Below, piece by piece: positions 26,072-34,365 of a stretch of DNA of 64,000 nt. The position numbers and the translations under genes are program-made. Each line of letters begins with the position of its first letter. Position 1 is the stretch's first letter. Under the pieces are notes generated by a model, which was not told where the DNA came from, did not search any database, and worked only from the letters and a program-made list of their open reading frames with translations. Origin of the DNA: Postechiella sp039985655. Lineage in GTDB: Bacteria; Bacteroidota; Bacteroidia; Flavobacteriales; Flavobacteriaceae. The DNA lies in the NCBI GenBank assembly GCA_039985655.1, contig JBDWSF010000013.1:1-64000 (forward strand), in the 5' to 3' direction.

Positions 26072-26122
26072 TCAGTTTTTCAAAATTGGTTACAACCAAA
26101 CAATTAATTATAACGGCTGCCA
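26072..26122. repeat. Island junction module (short)
   Basis: Contains TTTTTCAAAATTGGTTACAA next to the start of the DUF6348-like gene, then CAATTAATTATAACGGCTGC. TTTTTCAAATTGGTTACAAC recurs at 27800-27820. Confidence 0.65.
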
Positions 26123-26258
26123 TTAGTTTTTATTCAGTTTGATTGTCAAAAATTCATTCGAATCTGTTTCAATTCTATTTGAGTAAATTGGAATCAAGTT
26201 TTTGTTTTTAATTAGATATTTTTTAGCTCTTTACTTCCTCGTCTAAAAGAATAGTTTC
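26123..26258 (-). pseudogene. Truncated, frameshifted remnant of a cassette gene
   Basis: On the minus strand one frame reads ETILLDEEVKS and stops; the next frame continues KKYLIKNKNLIPIYSN and IETDSNEFLTIKLNKN and stops at 26123. The two halves join smoothly if one A is restored in a run near 26237, giving a plausible C-terminal helix and strand. The 5' part of the gene is missing. Its stop overlaps the shared cassette end GAATAAAAAC. I cannot name the family. Confidence 0.5.
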
Positions 26259-26352
26259 GGTTTTGTGTGCGAGGGTTTTCCGAAGGAAAATCAGACGTAA
26301 CAAAAGAGCACTAATTTAGCATTATTTTTATACATTTTGTTGGCAACTGGAT
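26259..26352. repeat. Island junction module with hairpin
   Basis: The hairpin at 26261-26305 has outer arms TTTTGT/ACAAAA and apex GGTTTTCCGAAGGAAAATC. GTTGGCAAC and a T-rich stretch follow just before the stop of the next gene. Confidence 0.75.
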
Positions 26353-27096
26353 TTATTTCCACCATTCGTCTATTTCCATTGGCTTGTAATCAGACCAACC
26401 TTTGTCAAAATATTTTTCGCTCGGTGAAAATTCCCCAGCTCCAATGTCAAAATCTCGATTCGTTTTTGGAATTCTAAAATCAGCCCAATTACAAACTTTT
26501 TCTTTGTCTGTTGTATTACTTTTCCAAATTCCAATGAATGTATTATTTGTATATCCATCTGCTATGGATTCGATATTGTCGTATTTTATGTTTTTGCCGG
26601 AAGTTAAATACCATTTCGAATATAATTGACCTTTGAAAATTCCGCTATGATTTTGTTCTTTATTTTCTATAAACTCATAATTGGCAATTAAAACTCCTTG
26701 AGATTTAATTCCTTTTTCGGAATGCTCATCGTCAACTCCGAAATGTAATTCTTTAACTTCTTTTATTTCGGTCAGAATTATTTTTCCGTTAAAATCACAG
26801 ATAGTTCCTTTAACACAAGACTTTCCAAATACGAAATATTCATTTGAATTAGTTTGGTCTTTTTTTATTGAAATCAGTTTGATTTTAATCCGTTGATGTT
26901 CTAATCCAATGATCCCTAAAATATTTTGGTTTTCGGTATGAGTCCAAATTTCGGAAAAGTCAAAATGATTGTAATTGTCTAAAACATTTTCCGATTTTAG
27001 TTCACTTTCAAACATAAAATCAGTCAGAAATTTTTCATTCGATTGAGCAATCGTAATGTTGGTAAAAAGTAATAATGTCCAAATTAATAATTTCAT
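26353..27096 (-). CDS. Hypothetical secreted protein
   Basis: A 247-residue orphan. I trimmed the start to 27096, where MKLLIWTLLLFTNITIAQ gives a clean signal peptide; the longer frame to 27198 runs back into the junction palindrome. The mature part has many Trp, Asn and Lys residues, with IWTHTENQNILGIIGLEHQR, FGKSCVKGTICDFNGKI (two Cys, possibly disulfide bonded) and a C-terminal WADFRIPKTNRDFDIGAGEF. No family is recognised. It is a single-gene cassette. Confidence 0.6.
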   Translation of the reverse strand: MKLLIWTLLLFTNITIAQSNEKFLTDFMFESELKSENVLDNYNHFDFSEIWTHTENQNILGIIGLEHQRIKIKLISIKKDQTNSNEYFVFGKSCVKGTICDFNGKIILTEIKEVKELHFGVDDEHSEKGIKSQGVLIANYEFIENKEQNHSGIFKGQLYSKWYLTSGKNIKYDNIESIADGYTNNTFIGIWKSNTTDKEKVCNWADFRIPKTNRDFDIGAGEFSPSEKYFDKGWSDYKPMEIDEWWK

Positions 27097-27220
27097 TTTC
27101 TTGATTTGGCCAGTTTGTTGCCTATGTTTACGTATAATATTACGGTTTTGTGTGCGAGGATTTTCCGAGTATACACAAAATAGCAATTGGTTATACACAT
27201 CTTTGTTGTAACCTGTTTTT
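27097..27220. repeat. Island junction module with hairpin
   Basis: The hairpin at 27146-27180 has arms TTTTGTGT/ACACAAAA and apex GAGGATTTTCCGAG. An outer partial inverted pair (ATGTTTACGTATAAT against ATTGGTTATACACAT) encloses it. TTTGTTGCC marks one end and TTGTTGTAACC the other. Confidence 0.75.
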
Positions 27221-27790
27221 TTATTCGGTTAGTTTTTCAATTTTTGATATGGTATCTTGAATTGTTCTTAAATTATTTTCAATGTTATTCATTGCTATTT
27301 CCATAAAACCAATGTGAGTTTCGTCATAAAAGACATAATTCGACTTATTTACTGTTTCTTCAAGATGCCTTTCCGATTTTTCTAAATAATCTTTATATAT
27401 CCAATATGGACCATTGTTTTTAATGAATTCAATTGATTTATATACTTCAACTAATACAGATAAATCTTTTTTAAATATTGAATGAAGTTCATTTTTCTGA
27501 ACACTTTGATAGATATCTAATTGAAGTACATGATAAATACTAGATGTAAATTGCTCTGTTTTTCTATTTTCAAATAACCGTTTTAATTCTAAATGTTTTT
27601 TAGTCAGTTCTTTTAAAATTATGTTTTGATTATTAAGATCATTGACAATCATTTGTTTTTTTCGTGATAAATCAATTTGTTTTTTTATCCAACCAATTAG
27701 AATAACAAGTGATTGTCCAATTATAGCTCCTATTAATGCAATAAGAAGAGTTTTTTGAAAAGGAAAAGGTTCGCTTATAAGTAGTATCAT
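27221..27790 (-). CDS. Hypothetical membrane-anchored coiled-coil protein
   Basis: This 189-residue protein has one N-terminal transmembrane helix (about residues 14-35, LLIALIGAIIGQSLVILIGWI) and then KKQ. A long helical, heptad-like cytoplasmic region follows: LNNQNIILKELTKKHLELKR, FIKNNGPYWIYKDYLEKSER and, at the end, NNIENNLRTIQDTISKIEK. No enzymatic motif is seen. The plan, a membrane anchor plus helical bundle, fits a sensor or membrane-tethered effector, but nothing in the sequence proves that. It is a single-gene cassette, directly downstream of the caspase-like gene. Confidence 0.6.
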   Translation of the reverse strand: MILLISEPFPFQKTLLIALIGAIIGQSLVILIGWIKKQIDLSRKKQMIVNDLNNQNIILKELTKKHLELKRLFENRKTEQFTSSIYHVLQLDIYQSVQKNELHSIFKKDLSVLVEVYKSIEFIKNNGPYWIYKDYLEKSERHLEETVNKSNYVFYDETHIGFMEIAMNNIENNLRTIQDTISKIEKLTE

Positions 27791-27939
27791 TCTTGGTTTT
27801 TCAAATTGGTTACAACGTGTACGTGTATGGTTTCGTTGCGAGCAACTAAGATAGCAAATAAAGATACACCTAAAGTTCAGCAGTAAGGATTTTCCGAAGG
27901 GAAATCAGCGCAATGAACTATCCACGTTGGCAATAGTTT
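27791..27939. repeat. Island junction module, fullest copy
   Basis: The outer inverted ends are TTACAACGTG and CCACGTTGGCAA. Inside are GTTGCGAGCAACTAAGATAG, a GTGTATGG/GATACACC pair and the apical hairpin at 27874-27919 with arms AGTTCA/TGAACT around GGATTTTCCGAAGGGAAATC. AGTTTTTATTC at the right edge carries the stop of the caspase-like gene. Confidence 0.75.
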
Positions 27940-28719
27940 TTATTCACAGTCCGAAAAATCAAATGCTTCTTTCTGTTTAGCATAAATTTCCTTTAAGGAT
28001 TTTTCAAAAAAGTAATCTGCCATTTCTTCATTAAAAGGTTGCCCTAATTGTTCAGCTTGTTTTTTTGTTTCTAAATTAAATTTCGCTCTAAATTCTGGGT
28101 TATTTGCTTGGTTATCGTAAAACGATTGGTAGGCTTCTTTAAAAGTAGCCTCAGAATCTTTGTAATAAAAATTCGATTCGGTTTTTTCCATTTCCAAATA
28201 TGCTGCAACTAAATTTCCGTATTCTATTAGTTTTTCAAAAAGGACACTGTATTTTTCGACTATCTCAATTGGGTTTACAGCTATGCTTGCTGAAATATAA
28301 CCTGAATATGGCGATTTTTGAGTTGGGTCAACACCTTTGTATAGATGACGACCATAACAGGTGGCCATTGTCACAAATAGTTTATTACACGTTATTAAAT
28401 TAATTGGGCGAAATAATTCTATTAATGCAGACCATTCAATTAAAGTACCGTTTGATAATATTAACCCATCCAGATTATTAGAACCGTGCATTTCCAAGTG
28501 GATTAATATTCCACTAGTCATATACGTCGCGTTTATTTGATAATATTTGAGTAACTCAATTAATTCTTCTTTAGTAGAAATACTATAATAGTTGTGAGTC
28601 ATTGGTTTATTATACAAATCTATTCTTCTCCTTACGCAGTCGTCATAGATTTCTTTTCCAGTTAATTTTTCATTAACAAGACTTTCTATTATTATGATAT
28701 GTTTTACTTGTCCTACCAA
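27940..28719 (-). CDS. Caspase-like (clan CD) protein, orphan
   Basis: This 259-residue soluble protein has the two halves of a caspase/CHAT catalytic dyad in the right context. MTSGILIHLEMHGS (His78-Gly79) is a hydrophobic strand ending in HG, and NKLFVTMATCYGRHL (Cys121) is a hydrophobic strand ending in TCYG. Between them come DGLILSNGTLIEW and a helix, as in the caspase fold. The last 90 residues are helical (YLEMEKTESNFYYKDSEATF and onward). No TPR or other sensor domain is attached. The frame opens on TTG at 28719; an ATG at 28748 in another frame gives MSLNEHLKKLW and stops, and would join if one base were missing in a T run, so a frameshift or sequencing indel is possible. The upstream neighbour is an M1 peptidase gene. 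Confidence 0.65.
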   Translation of the reverse strand: MVGQVKHIIIIESLVNEKLTGKEIYDDCVRRRIDLYNKPMTHNYYSISTKEELIELLKYYQINATYMTSGILIHLEMHGSNNLDGLILSNGTLIEWSALIELFRPINLITCNKLFVTMATCYGRHLYKGVDPTQKSPYSGYISASIAVNPIEIVEKYSVLFEKLIEYGNLVAAYLEMEKTESNFYYKDSEATFKEAYQSFYDNQANNPEFRAKFNLETKKQAEQLGQPFNEEMADYFFEKSLKEIYAKQKEAFDFSDCE

Positions 28720-28767
28720 AGTTTCTTCAAATGTTCGTTAAGGGACATGGTTTACACAAGTTAAAGA

Positions 28768-30987
28768 TTATTGTTTCTCTTTAAAAGCATCAAAATCAGA
28801 TTTCGATTCAGTTTTAGGAAAAATATTGTTTTTAGTATCTGTATCAGCAAATTCAAAATTAGGGTCTAAATTAACTTTTTTGACTTCTTTTTCTTTAATA
28901 AACGTTTTTGTGATTTCATATTCGTTTAAGCGCCATATCTGAGCAGGAAGTTTGTCTATGTCTTTAGTGCCATCAGTATATTCCCATTCTATAGTTACAG
29001 GCATTATAAGTCCGCCTTTGTTTTTAATGGTAATTTCGTAAATGTTTTTATTAGCCAGTTGCTTACGTAGTTTGGGTTCGTCTATACGAGATAGAAAACC
29101 ACCATAACTATTGTCTGGAGCAGTTGTCATGGTAATAACTTCGGGACCGTTCGAAAAATCTGTTGCATTTTCGTTTTTATTTTCACCTTCAATTTTACCA
29201 GATTTCTTTTTTTGTTGATCTTCAATATTTAATTGTTCTTCGAAAACTTTAAACCATTTTACGTTGTCTATTTCCATGTCGACATGATCTGTCGTGAAAA
29301 ACCAACCTCTAAAGAACCAATCTAAGTCAGTTGCTGTAGCATCTTCAAGTGTTCTAAAAAGATCTGCTGGATTGGGATGTTTGTATTTCCAGCGGTTTGC
29401 ATATTCTTTAAAAGCTTCATCAAAAAGTTCTTTTCCAATAATCGAGTTTCTTAGCATTTGAAGGCCAACTGTAGGTTTTTGGTAAAAATTAGAACCAATT
29501 CGCATTAATGCTTCACTATCGGATGTTGTCATAATAGGGCGCATAACCGATTTGTCCCCACTCATATAGGGTATAATTGTTTTTGGTGTCGTGCTATTAA
29601 ATTCTGGGTATTTTTCGGCAACTGTTCTTTGATGTAAAAAGGTGTTTAAACCTTCGTCCATCCACATCCACTTACGCTCATCCGAGCTTACAATCATTGG
29701 GAACCAGTTGTGCCCAACTTCATGAATAATTGTGCTTATCATCCGTTTTTTAGCCGCATCAGTCATTTTACCGTTTTTAGGTCGCCCGCCATTAAAACTA
29801 ATCATAGGGAATTCCATACCGATATTCGATGTGTTTACAGAAATAGCCACAGGGTAAGGATATTCAAAAGTGGCATCAGAATAGACTTCTAAAGCAGCAA
29901 CTACTGCCTTGGTAGATTCTTCTTGCCAAACAGGTAAGCCTTCTTTTGGAAAGTACGACATAGCCATTGTGGTATGATCGGATAATTTATAAGCTTGTGC
30001 ATCCCAAACGAATTTTTTAGATGATGCAAATGCAAAATCTCGCACATTCTTAGCTTTAAACTTCCATGTTTTTGTTCTTTTCGATGTTGTCTTCTCGTTT
30101 TCTTTAGCTTCTTCTGGCGTAATAATCAGTAAAGGTTTATCGAAAGATTTACGCGCTTTATTAAATCTAAATCTTTGTTTTCTTGTCAGTACTTTGTCGC
30201 TGTTTTGTAATTCGCCTGTAGCCGCAACAACATGATTGTCGGGTACTTCAATCTCAACATCATAATCTCCAAACTCTAAAGCAAATTCACCTAAACGTTG
30301 AAACTGTTGATTTTGCCAACCTTCCGTGTCGTTATAAACGGCCATTCGTGGAAACCAGTGGGCAATAAGATAAACGGTGTTTTTGTCTTCAGGAAAATAT
30401 TCGTAACCTTCTCTAGATAGTAAAAAAAGACTTCTGTCAGTAATAGGATAGGACCACCCAATAGAAAAATTAAGCGATTCGCCCGATTTTAAAGGTGTTT
30501 TTAGAAGCACTTTCATCATGGTGTTATTTACCATAGACTTTAAGTCTTTGCCATCAGTATCTTTTATATATTTAATCGTGTAGCCCGCAGGGAAATCGAT
30601 AGCTCGCGTTAAGAATTGCATGTTTCTTGTAGAAATATTATCCTTTATGTTACCGAATATATTTCCGAAATCTTCATTTTCTTTTCGGTTTACGTTCTGC
30701 TCTAACTGAATCCATAAATAGCTTAAGTCGTCTGGCGAGTTATTATAATACGTTATGGTTTCTTCACCCGTAAGGGTATTATTTTTAGCGTTTATAGAGG
30801 CTTTGATTTTATAATCCGCTCGTTGTTGCCAATAGGCTTTACTTGGCGCACCACTGGCTGTTCTAGAAGCGTTTGGTGGGGTGATTAAATTATCAATAGG
30901 TTCAAATTTCCCTTGCCAAGGTTGGTTTTGCGCTCCTAAAAGATGGCACAAGAAAAAGGCTAAACAAATTGATGATAGCTGTCGCAT
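28768..30987 (-). CDS. M1-family aminopeptidase-like metalloprotease
   Basis: A 739-residue secreted enzyme. The signal peptide MRQLSSICLAFFLCHLLGAQ is followed by the N-terminal M1 domain (ASINAKNNTLTGEETITYYN). The catalytic domain has the zinc motif HEVGHNW (His422, Glu423, His426) and the third ligand Glu445 in WMDEGLNTFL, exactly 18 residues after the second His. The exopeptidase motif, normally GAMEN, appears as GMEFPM, as in the Bacteroidetes subfamily of periplasmic M1 enzymes. It ends in a long charged tail. It is presumably periplasmic peptide degradation. The leftward orphan island starts 48 bp after its stop. Confidence 0.9.
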   Translation of the reverse strand: MRQLSSICLAFFLCHLLGAQNQPWQGKFEPIDNLITPPNASRTASGAPSKAYWQQRADYKIKASINAKNNTLTGEETITYYNNSPDDLSYLWIQLEQNVNRKENEDFGNIFGNIKDNISTRNMQFLTRAIDFPAGYTIKYIKDTDGKDLKSMVNNTMMKVLLKTPLKSGESLNFSIGWSYPITDRSLFLLSREGYEYFPEDKNTVYLIAHWFPRMAVYNDTEGWQNQQFQRLGEFALEFGDYDVEIEVPDNHVVAATGELQNSDKVLTRKQRFRFNKARKSFDKPLLIITPEEAKENEKTTSKRTKTWKFKAKNVRDFAFASSKKFVWDAQAYKLSDHTTMAMSYFPKEGLPVWQEESTKAVVAALEVYSDATFEYPYPVAISVNTSNIGMEFPMISFNGGRPKNGKMTDAAKKRMISTIIHEVGHNWFPMIVSSDERKWMWMDEGLNTFLHQRTVAEKYPEFNSTTPKTIIPYMSGDKSVMRPIMTTSDSEALMRIGSNFYQKPTVGLQMLRNSIIGKELFDEAFKEYANRWKYKHPNPADLFRTLEDATATDLDWFFRGWFFTTDHVDMEIDNVKWFKVFEEQLNIEDQQKKKSGKIEGENKNENATDFSNGPEVITMTTAPDNSYGGFLSRIDEPKLRKQLANKNIYEITIKNKGGLIMPVTIEWEYTDGTKDIDKLPAQIWRLNEYEITKTFIKEKEVKKVNLDPNFEFADTDTKNNIFPKTESKSDFDAFKEKQ

Positions 30988-31140
30988 GATGTTTTTAAAT
31001 ATTTAAATTAGTCATGCACAAGATACTAATATTTTTAGGGATTTGTCAATAAAAGCCCTGTTTGATTGTGTTAAGTTTATCATTTTGTTAAAAGAGTAAA
31101 AAGCATTGTGTTTTTAATTGTTAAAAGCAGAATGGTTCTG

Positions 31141-31148
31141 TACATTTG
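31141..31148 (+). promoter_or_regulatory. -7 box TACATTTG of the ppa promoter
   Basis: Matches TAnnTTTG; a TTG lies 20 bp upstream at 31118-31120 as a possible -33 element. About 64 bp before the ppa ATG. Confidence 0.6.
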
Positions 31149-31212
31149 CAACCCTAAATAGTAATAAGAAATTAGATCCTTTTTTAGAAGAGAAAGATAA
31201 AAGACATTTACA

Positions 31213-31755
31213 ATGAGTGATAAAAAGAAAGACCAAGAAGAAGCATTAACTTTTGATGTATTAATTGAAATACCAAAAGGAAGTAGAAATAAATATGAAT
31301 ATGATTTTACGTTACACAAAATCCGTTTTGATCGTATGTTATTTTCATCTATGATGTATCCTGGTGATTATGGATTTATTCCAGAAACTTTGGCTTTAGA
31401 TAAAGATCCTTTAGATGTTTTAGTATTAGGACATCAACCAACATATCCAATGGTTGTTATGGAAGTTAGACCTATTGGTGTATTTCATATGACTGATGAA
31501 AAAGGACCAGATGAAAAAGTAATTTGTGTACCAGTATCAGATCCTATTTGGAGCAATAAAATGGATATAACAGATTTAAATCCACATAGACTTAAAGAAA
31601 TAGAGCATTTTTTCAAGGTCTATAAAGATTTAGAAAAGAAAAAAGTTGATACCGGTGGATGGGGAAATGCCGTAGAAGCAGTTAAAATATATCATGAGTG
31701 TATTGAACGTTATGATAATAGCGAACACAAGAAAAAACGCACCTTTACAATCTAA
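31213..31755 (+). CDS. ppa: Soluble inorganic pyrophosphatase, family I
   Basis: A 180-residue family I PPase that hydrolyses PPi to two Pi. Conserved residues are in IEIPKGSRNKYEYD, MMYPGDYGFIPETLALDKDPLDVLVLG (with the Asp metal ligands in DKDPLDVL) and, later, KVICVPVSDP and HFFKVYKDLE. The metal-dependent hexamer is cytoplasmic. It is followed by a terminator and then the membrane pyrophosphatase gene, so soluble and ion-pumping PPi hydrolysis are encoded side by side. Confidence 0.97.
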   Translation: MSDKKKDQEEALTFDVLIEIPKGSRNKYEYDFTLHKIRFDRMLFSSMMYPGDYGFIPETLALDKDPLDVLVLGHQPTYPMVVMEVRPIGVFHMTDEKGPDEKVICVPVSDPIWSNKMDITDLNPHRLKEIEHFFKVYKDLEKKKVDTGGWGNAVEAVKIYHECIERYDNSEHKKKRTFTI

Positions 31756-31790
31756 ATTATTAGATTCTTAAAATATTGCTAATAAAATTG

Positions 31791-31818
31791 AACCATCTTA
31801 AATTTAAGGTGGTTTTTT
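31791..31818 (+). terminator. Terminator after ppa
   Basis: AACCATCTTA pairs with TAAGGTGGTT around AATT, followed by T8. Confidence 0.8.
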
Positions 31819-31887
31819 TTATCACTTATATTTTCCTATTTTTAGCTTCGTTAAAAAAATATTAACCTTTAAATTAACTAATCTAAT

Positions 31888-34203
31888 ATGGAATTAATAG
31901 TAAAATTTTTACCACTTTTTGGTGTTGTAGCTTTAATTTTTGTTTTTCTAAAAAGCGGATGGGTCTCAAAGCAAGAAGTTGGTGATGAAAAAATGTCGCG
32001 TATAGCGAAGAATATTGCAGATGGAGCGATGGCATTTTTAAAAGCCGAATACAAAGTTTTAGCAATTTTTGTGGCTGCAGTTGCGGTTTTATTATATTTT
32101 AAAGGCACTTCGGAAGTAGGGTCAAGTGGTATGGTAGCTGTCTCATTCATTATTGGAGCTATATGTTCTGCCTTAGCAGGGTTTATAGGAATGAAAGTGG
32201 CGACCAAAGCTAATGTTAGAACAACACAAGCTGCAAGAACGTCATTAGGACGCGCATTAGAAGTGGCTTTTGCTGGTGGTGCCGTAATGGGATTAGGCGT
32301 TGTAGGCTTAGGTATTTTAGGCTTAAGCGGCTTGTTTATGACATACCAAAGCCTATGGCCTGGAGCTGATAATTTAACACTGGTGTTAAATGTGCTTTCT
32401 GGGTTTTCATTAGGTGCTTCATCCATTGCGTTATTTGCACGTGTTGGTGGAGGAATTTATACAAAGGCAGCAGATGTTGGTGCCGATTTAGTTGGTAAAG
32501 TTGAAGCTGGTATTCCAGAAGATCATCCGTTAAATCCTGCGACTATCGCCGATAATGTAGGTGATAATGTTGGGGATGTTGCTGGTATGGGAGCCGATTT
32601 ATTTGAATCTTATGTAGGTTCTATTATTGGTACTATGGTTTTAGGAGCTTTTATCTTAACACCAAATTTTGATGGATTAGGCGCAGTATACCTGCCTTTA
32701 GTTCTTGGTGCTGTAGGAATAATAATGTCTATACTAGGAACCTTTTTTGTGAAAGTAAAAGATGGTGGAAATCCACAAACAGCTTTAAATATTGGGGAAT
32801 TTGGTTCTGCAGGTTTAATGGTTATAGCCTCTTATTTTATTATAAATGCTTTGATTCCTGAATCTGTTGAAGGTTTACCTTTCGGAGCTATGGGTGTGTT
32901 TTGGGCAACAATTGCAGGTTTAGTTGCAGGTTTAGGTGTTGGTAAAATAACGGAATATTATACAGCTACAGGTAAAAAACCTGTAATGTCAATAGTTGCG
33001 CAATCTGAAACTGGAGCCGCTACAAATATTATTTCTGGTTTAGGTGTTGGTATGATGTCAACAATGATTCCTATTCTTTTAATTGCTGCTGCTATTATGG
33101 TGTCACATCATTTTGCAGGTTTATATGGTATTGCAATTGCAGCGGTAGGCATGTTAGCAAACACAGGTATCCAATTAGCAGTTGATGCTTATGGACCAAT
33201 TTGTGATAATGCGGGAGGTATTGCTGAAATGGCAGAATTACCAAGTGAGGTTCGTGAGCGTACCGATAAATTAGATGCTGTTGGTAATACAACGGCAGCT
33301 GTTGGTAAAGGATTCGCTATTGCTTCTGCAGCCTTAACAGCTTTAGCCTTATTTGCAGCTTTTATGAAGACTGCTAATGTTACTGCTATTGATGTGTCTC
33401 AGCCTAGAATTATGGCAGGATTATTAGTTGGAGGGATGTTACCATTTGTATTTTCGGCCTTGTCAATGAATGCCGTTGGTCGTGCTGCTATGGCCATGAT
33501 TGAAGAAGTAAGACGTCAGTTTAGAGATATTCCACAATTAAAAGCAGCTTTGGCTGTGATGCGTAAATATGATTCTGATATGTCAAAAGCTTCAGCTGAA
33601 GATAGAGCTGTTTTTGATGCTGCTGATGGTGTTGCAGATTACGGAAAATGTATTGATATTTCAACAAAAGCATCTATTAGAGAAATGGTATTACCTGGTT
33701 TATTAGCTATTGTAGTGCCTGTTGCTGTTGGATTTATTGGAGGCGCCGAAATGTTAGGCGGACTTCTTGCTGGTGTTACGACTTGTGGTGTGCTTATGGC
33801 AATTTTCCAATCTAATGCAGGTGGTGCATGGGATAATGCTAAAAAAACTATTGAAGAACAAGGTAAAAAAGGAACTGATGAGCATAAAGCTGCAGTAGTA
33901 GGTGATACTGTTGGAGATCCTTTTAAAGATACTTCTGGCCCATCATTAAATATCTTATTAAAATTAATGAGTGTTGTGGCTTTAGTAATAGCTCCAAGTA
34001 TTGCGTTGACTGCGGAAGTTGTTACTGCTTATGTTGAAGAAAAAGCGGCTACCGAAGTTGTTATTTTTGATACGGCTAAACATTTAGATGTTGAAACGAC
34101 TTTAGATGACGTTGAAATAAATAAAGATATCGCATTAAATACGGATGCTACTATTTATAAAAATGTAACGGGAGATATTAAAAGTGTTGAAAAACTAAAT
34201 TAA
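31888..34203 (+). CDS. hppA: Membrane-bound ion-pumping pyrophosphatase
   Basis: A 771-residue polytopic protein (about 16 helices) that couples PPi hydrolysis to H+ and/or Na+ export. Active-site loops are present: DVGADLVGKVEAGIPEDHP, the Asp-rich NVGDNVGDVAGMGADLFES, DAYGPICDNAGGIAEM, and GDTVGDPFKDTSGPS near the C-terminus. The residues GNTTAAVGKGFA carry Ala where K+-independent enzymes have Lys, so it belongs to the K+-dependent class. Whether it pumps Na+, H+ or both cannot be decided by eye. The C-terminal tail has an extra charged stretch of about 50 residues. Confidence 0.97.
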   Translation: MELIVKFLPLFGVVALIFVFLKSGWVSKQEVGDEKMSRIAKNIADGAMAFLKAEYKVLAIFVAAVAVLLYFKGTSEVGSSGMVAVSFIIGAICSALAGFIGMKVATKANVRTTQAARTSLGRALEVAFAGGAVMGLGVVGLGILGLSGLFMTYQSLWPGADNLTLVLNVLSGFSLGASSIALFARVGGGIYTKAADVGADLVGKVEAGIPEDHPLNPATIADNVGDNVGDVAGMGADLFESYVGSIIGTMVLGAFILTPNFDGLGAVYLPLVLGAVGIIMSILGTFFVKVKDGGNPQTALNIGEFGSAGLMVIASYFIINALIPESVEGLPFGAMGVFWATIAGLVAGLGVGKITEYYTATGKKPVMSIVAQSETGAATNIISGLGVGMMSTMIPILLIAAAIMVSHHFAGLYGIAIAAVGMLANTGIQLAVDAYGPICDNAGGIAEMAELPSEVRERTDKLDAVGNTTAAVGKGFAIASAALTALALFAAFMKTANVTAIDVSQPRIMAGLLVGGMLPFVFSALSMNAVGRAAMAMIEEVRRQFRDIPQLKAALAVMRKYDSDMSKASAEDRAVFDAADGVADYGKCIDISTKASIREMVLPGLLAIVVPVAVGFIGGAEMLGGLLAGVTTCGVLMAIFQSNAGGAWDNAKKTIEEQGKKGTDEHKAAVVGDTVGDPFKDTSGPSLNILLKLMSVVALVIAPSIALTAEVVTAYVEEKAATEVVIFDTAKHLDVETTLDDVEINKDIALNTDATIYKNVTGDIKSVEKLN

Positions 34204-34236
34204 CTATTTAGATTAGACTAACTCAATTAGAATAAA

Positions 34237-34263
34237 AAACCACGCTTATAGCGTGGTTTTTTT
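34237..34263. terminator. Bidirectional terminator between hppA and the M16 gene
   Basis: A perfect 10-bp stem AAACCACGCT/AGCGTGGTTT with A run before and T run after. It serves hppA (+) and can serve the M16 gene (-). Confidence 0.85.
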
Positions 34264-34306
34264 ATAAACAATATATTTCTTTTTGAATGTGTAGCTACTT
34301 GATTTA

Positions 34307-34338
34307 GACCTGACAGGTTTTTAAAAACCTGTCAGGTC
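34307..34338. repeat. 32-bp perfect palindrome
   Basis: GACCTGACAGGTTTTT meets its exact reverse complement with no loop. A shorter relative lies at 59351-59375. It belongs to a dispersed flavobacterial intergenic palindrome family and could be a second terminator for the convergent pair. Confidence 0.7.
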
Positions 34339-34365
34339 TTGACTTTATTGATGAACAATAATACT

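Noticed and set aside
23225..28767. CRISPR array
   Set aside because: The repeated modules are far apart, palindromic and interleaved with genes; there are no regular spacers and no cas genes.
31080..31319. Leftward 79-codon ORF at the ppa start
   Set aside because: Antisense to the ppa start and promoter; no domain.
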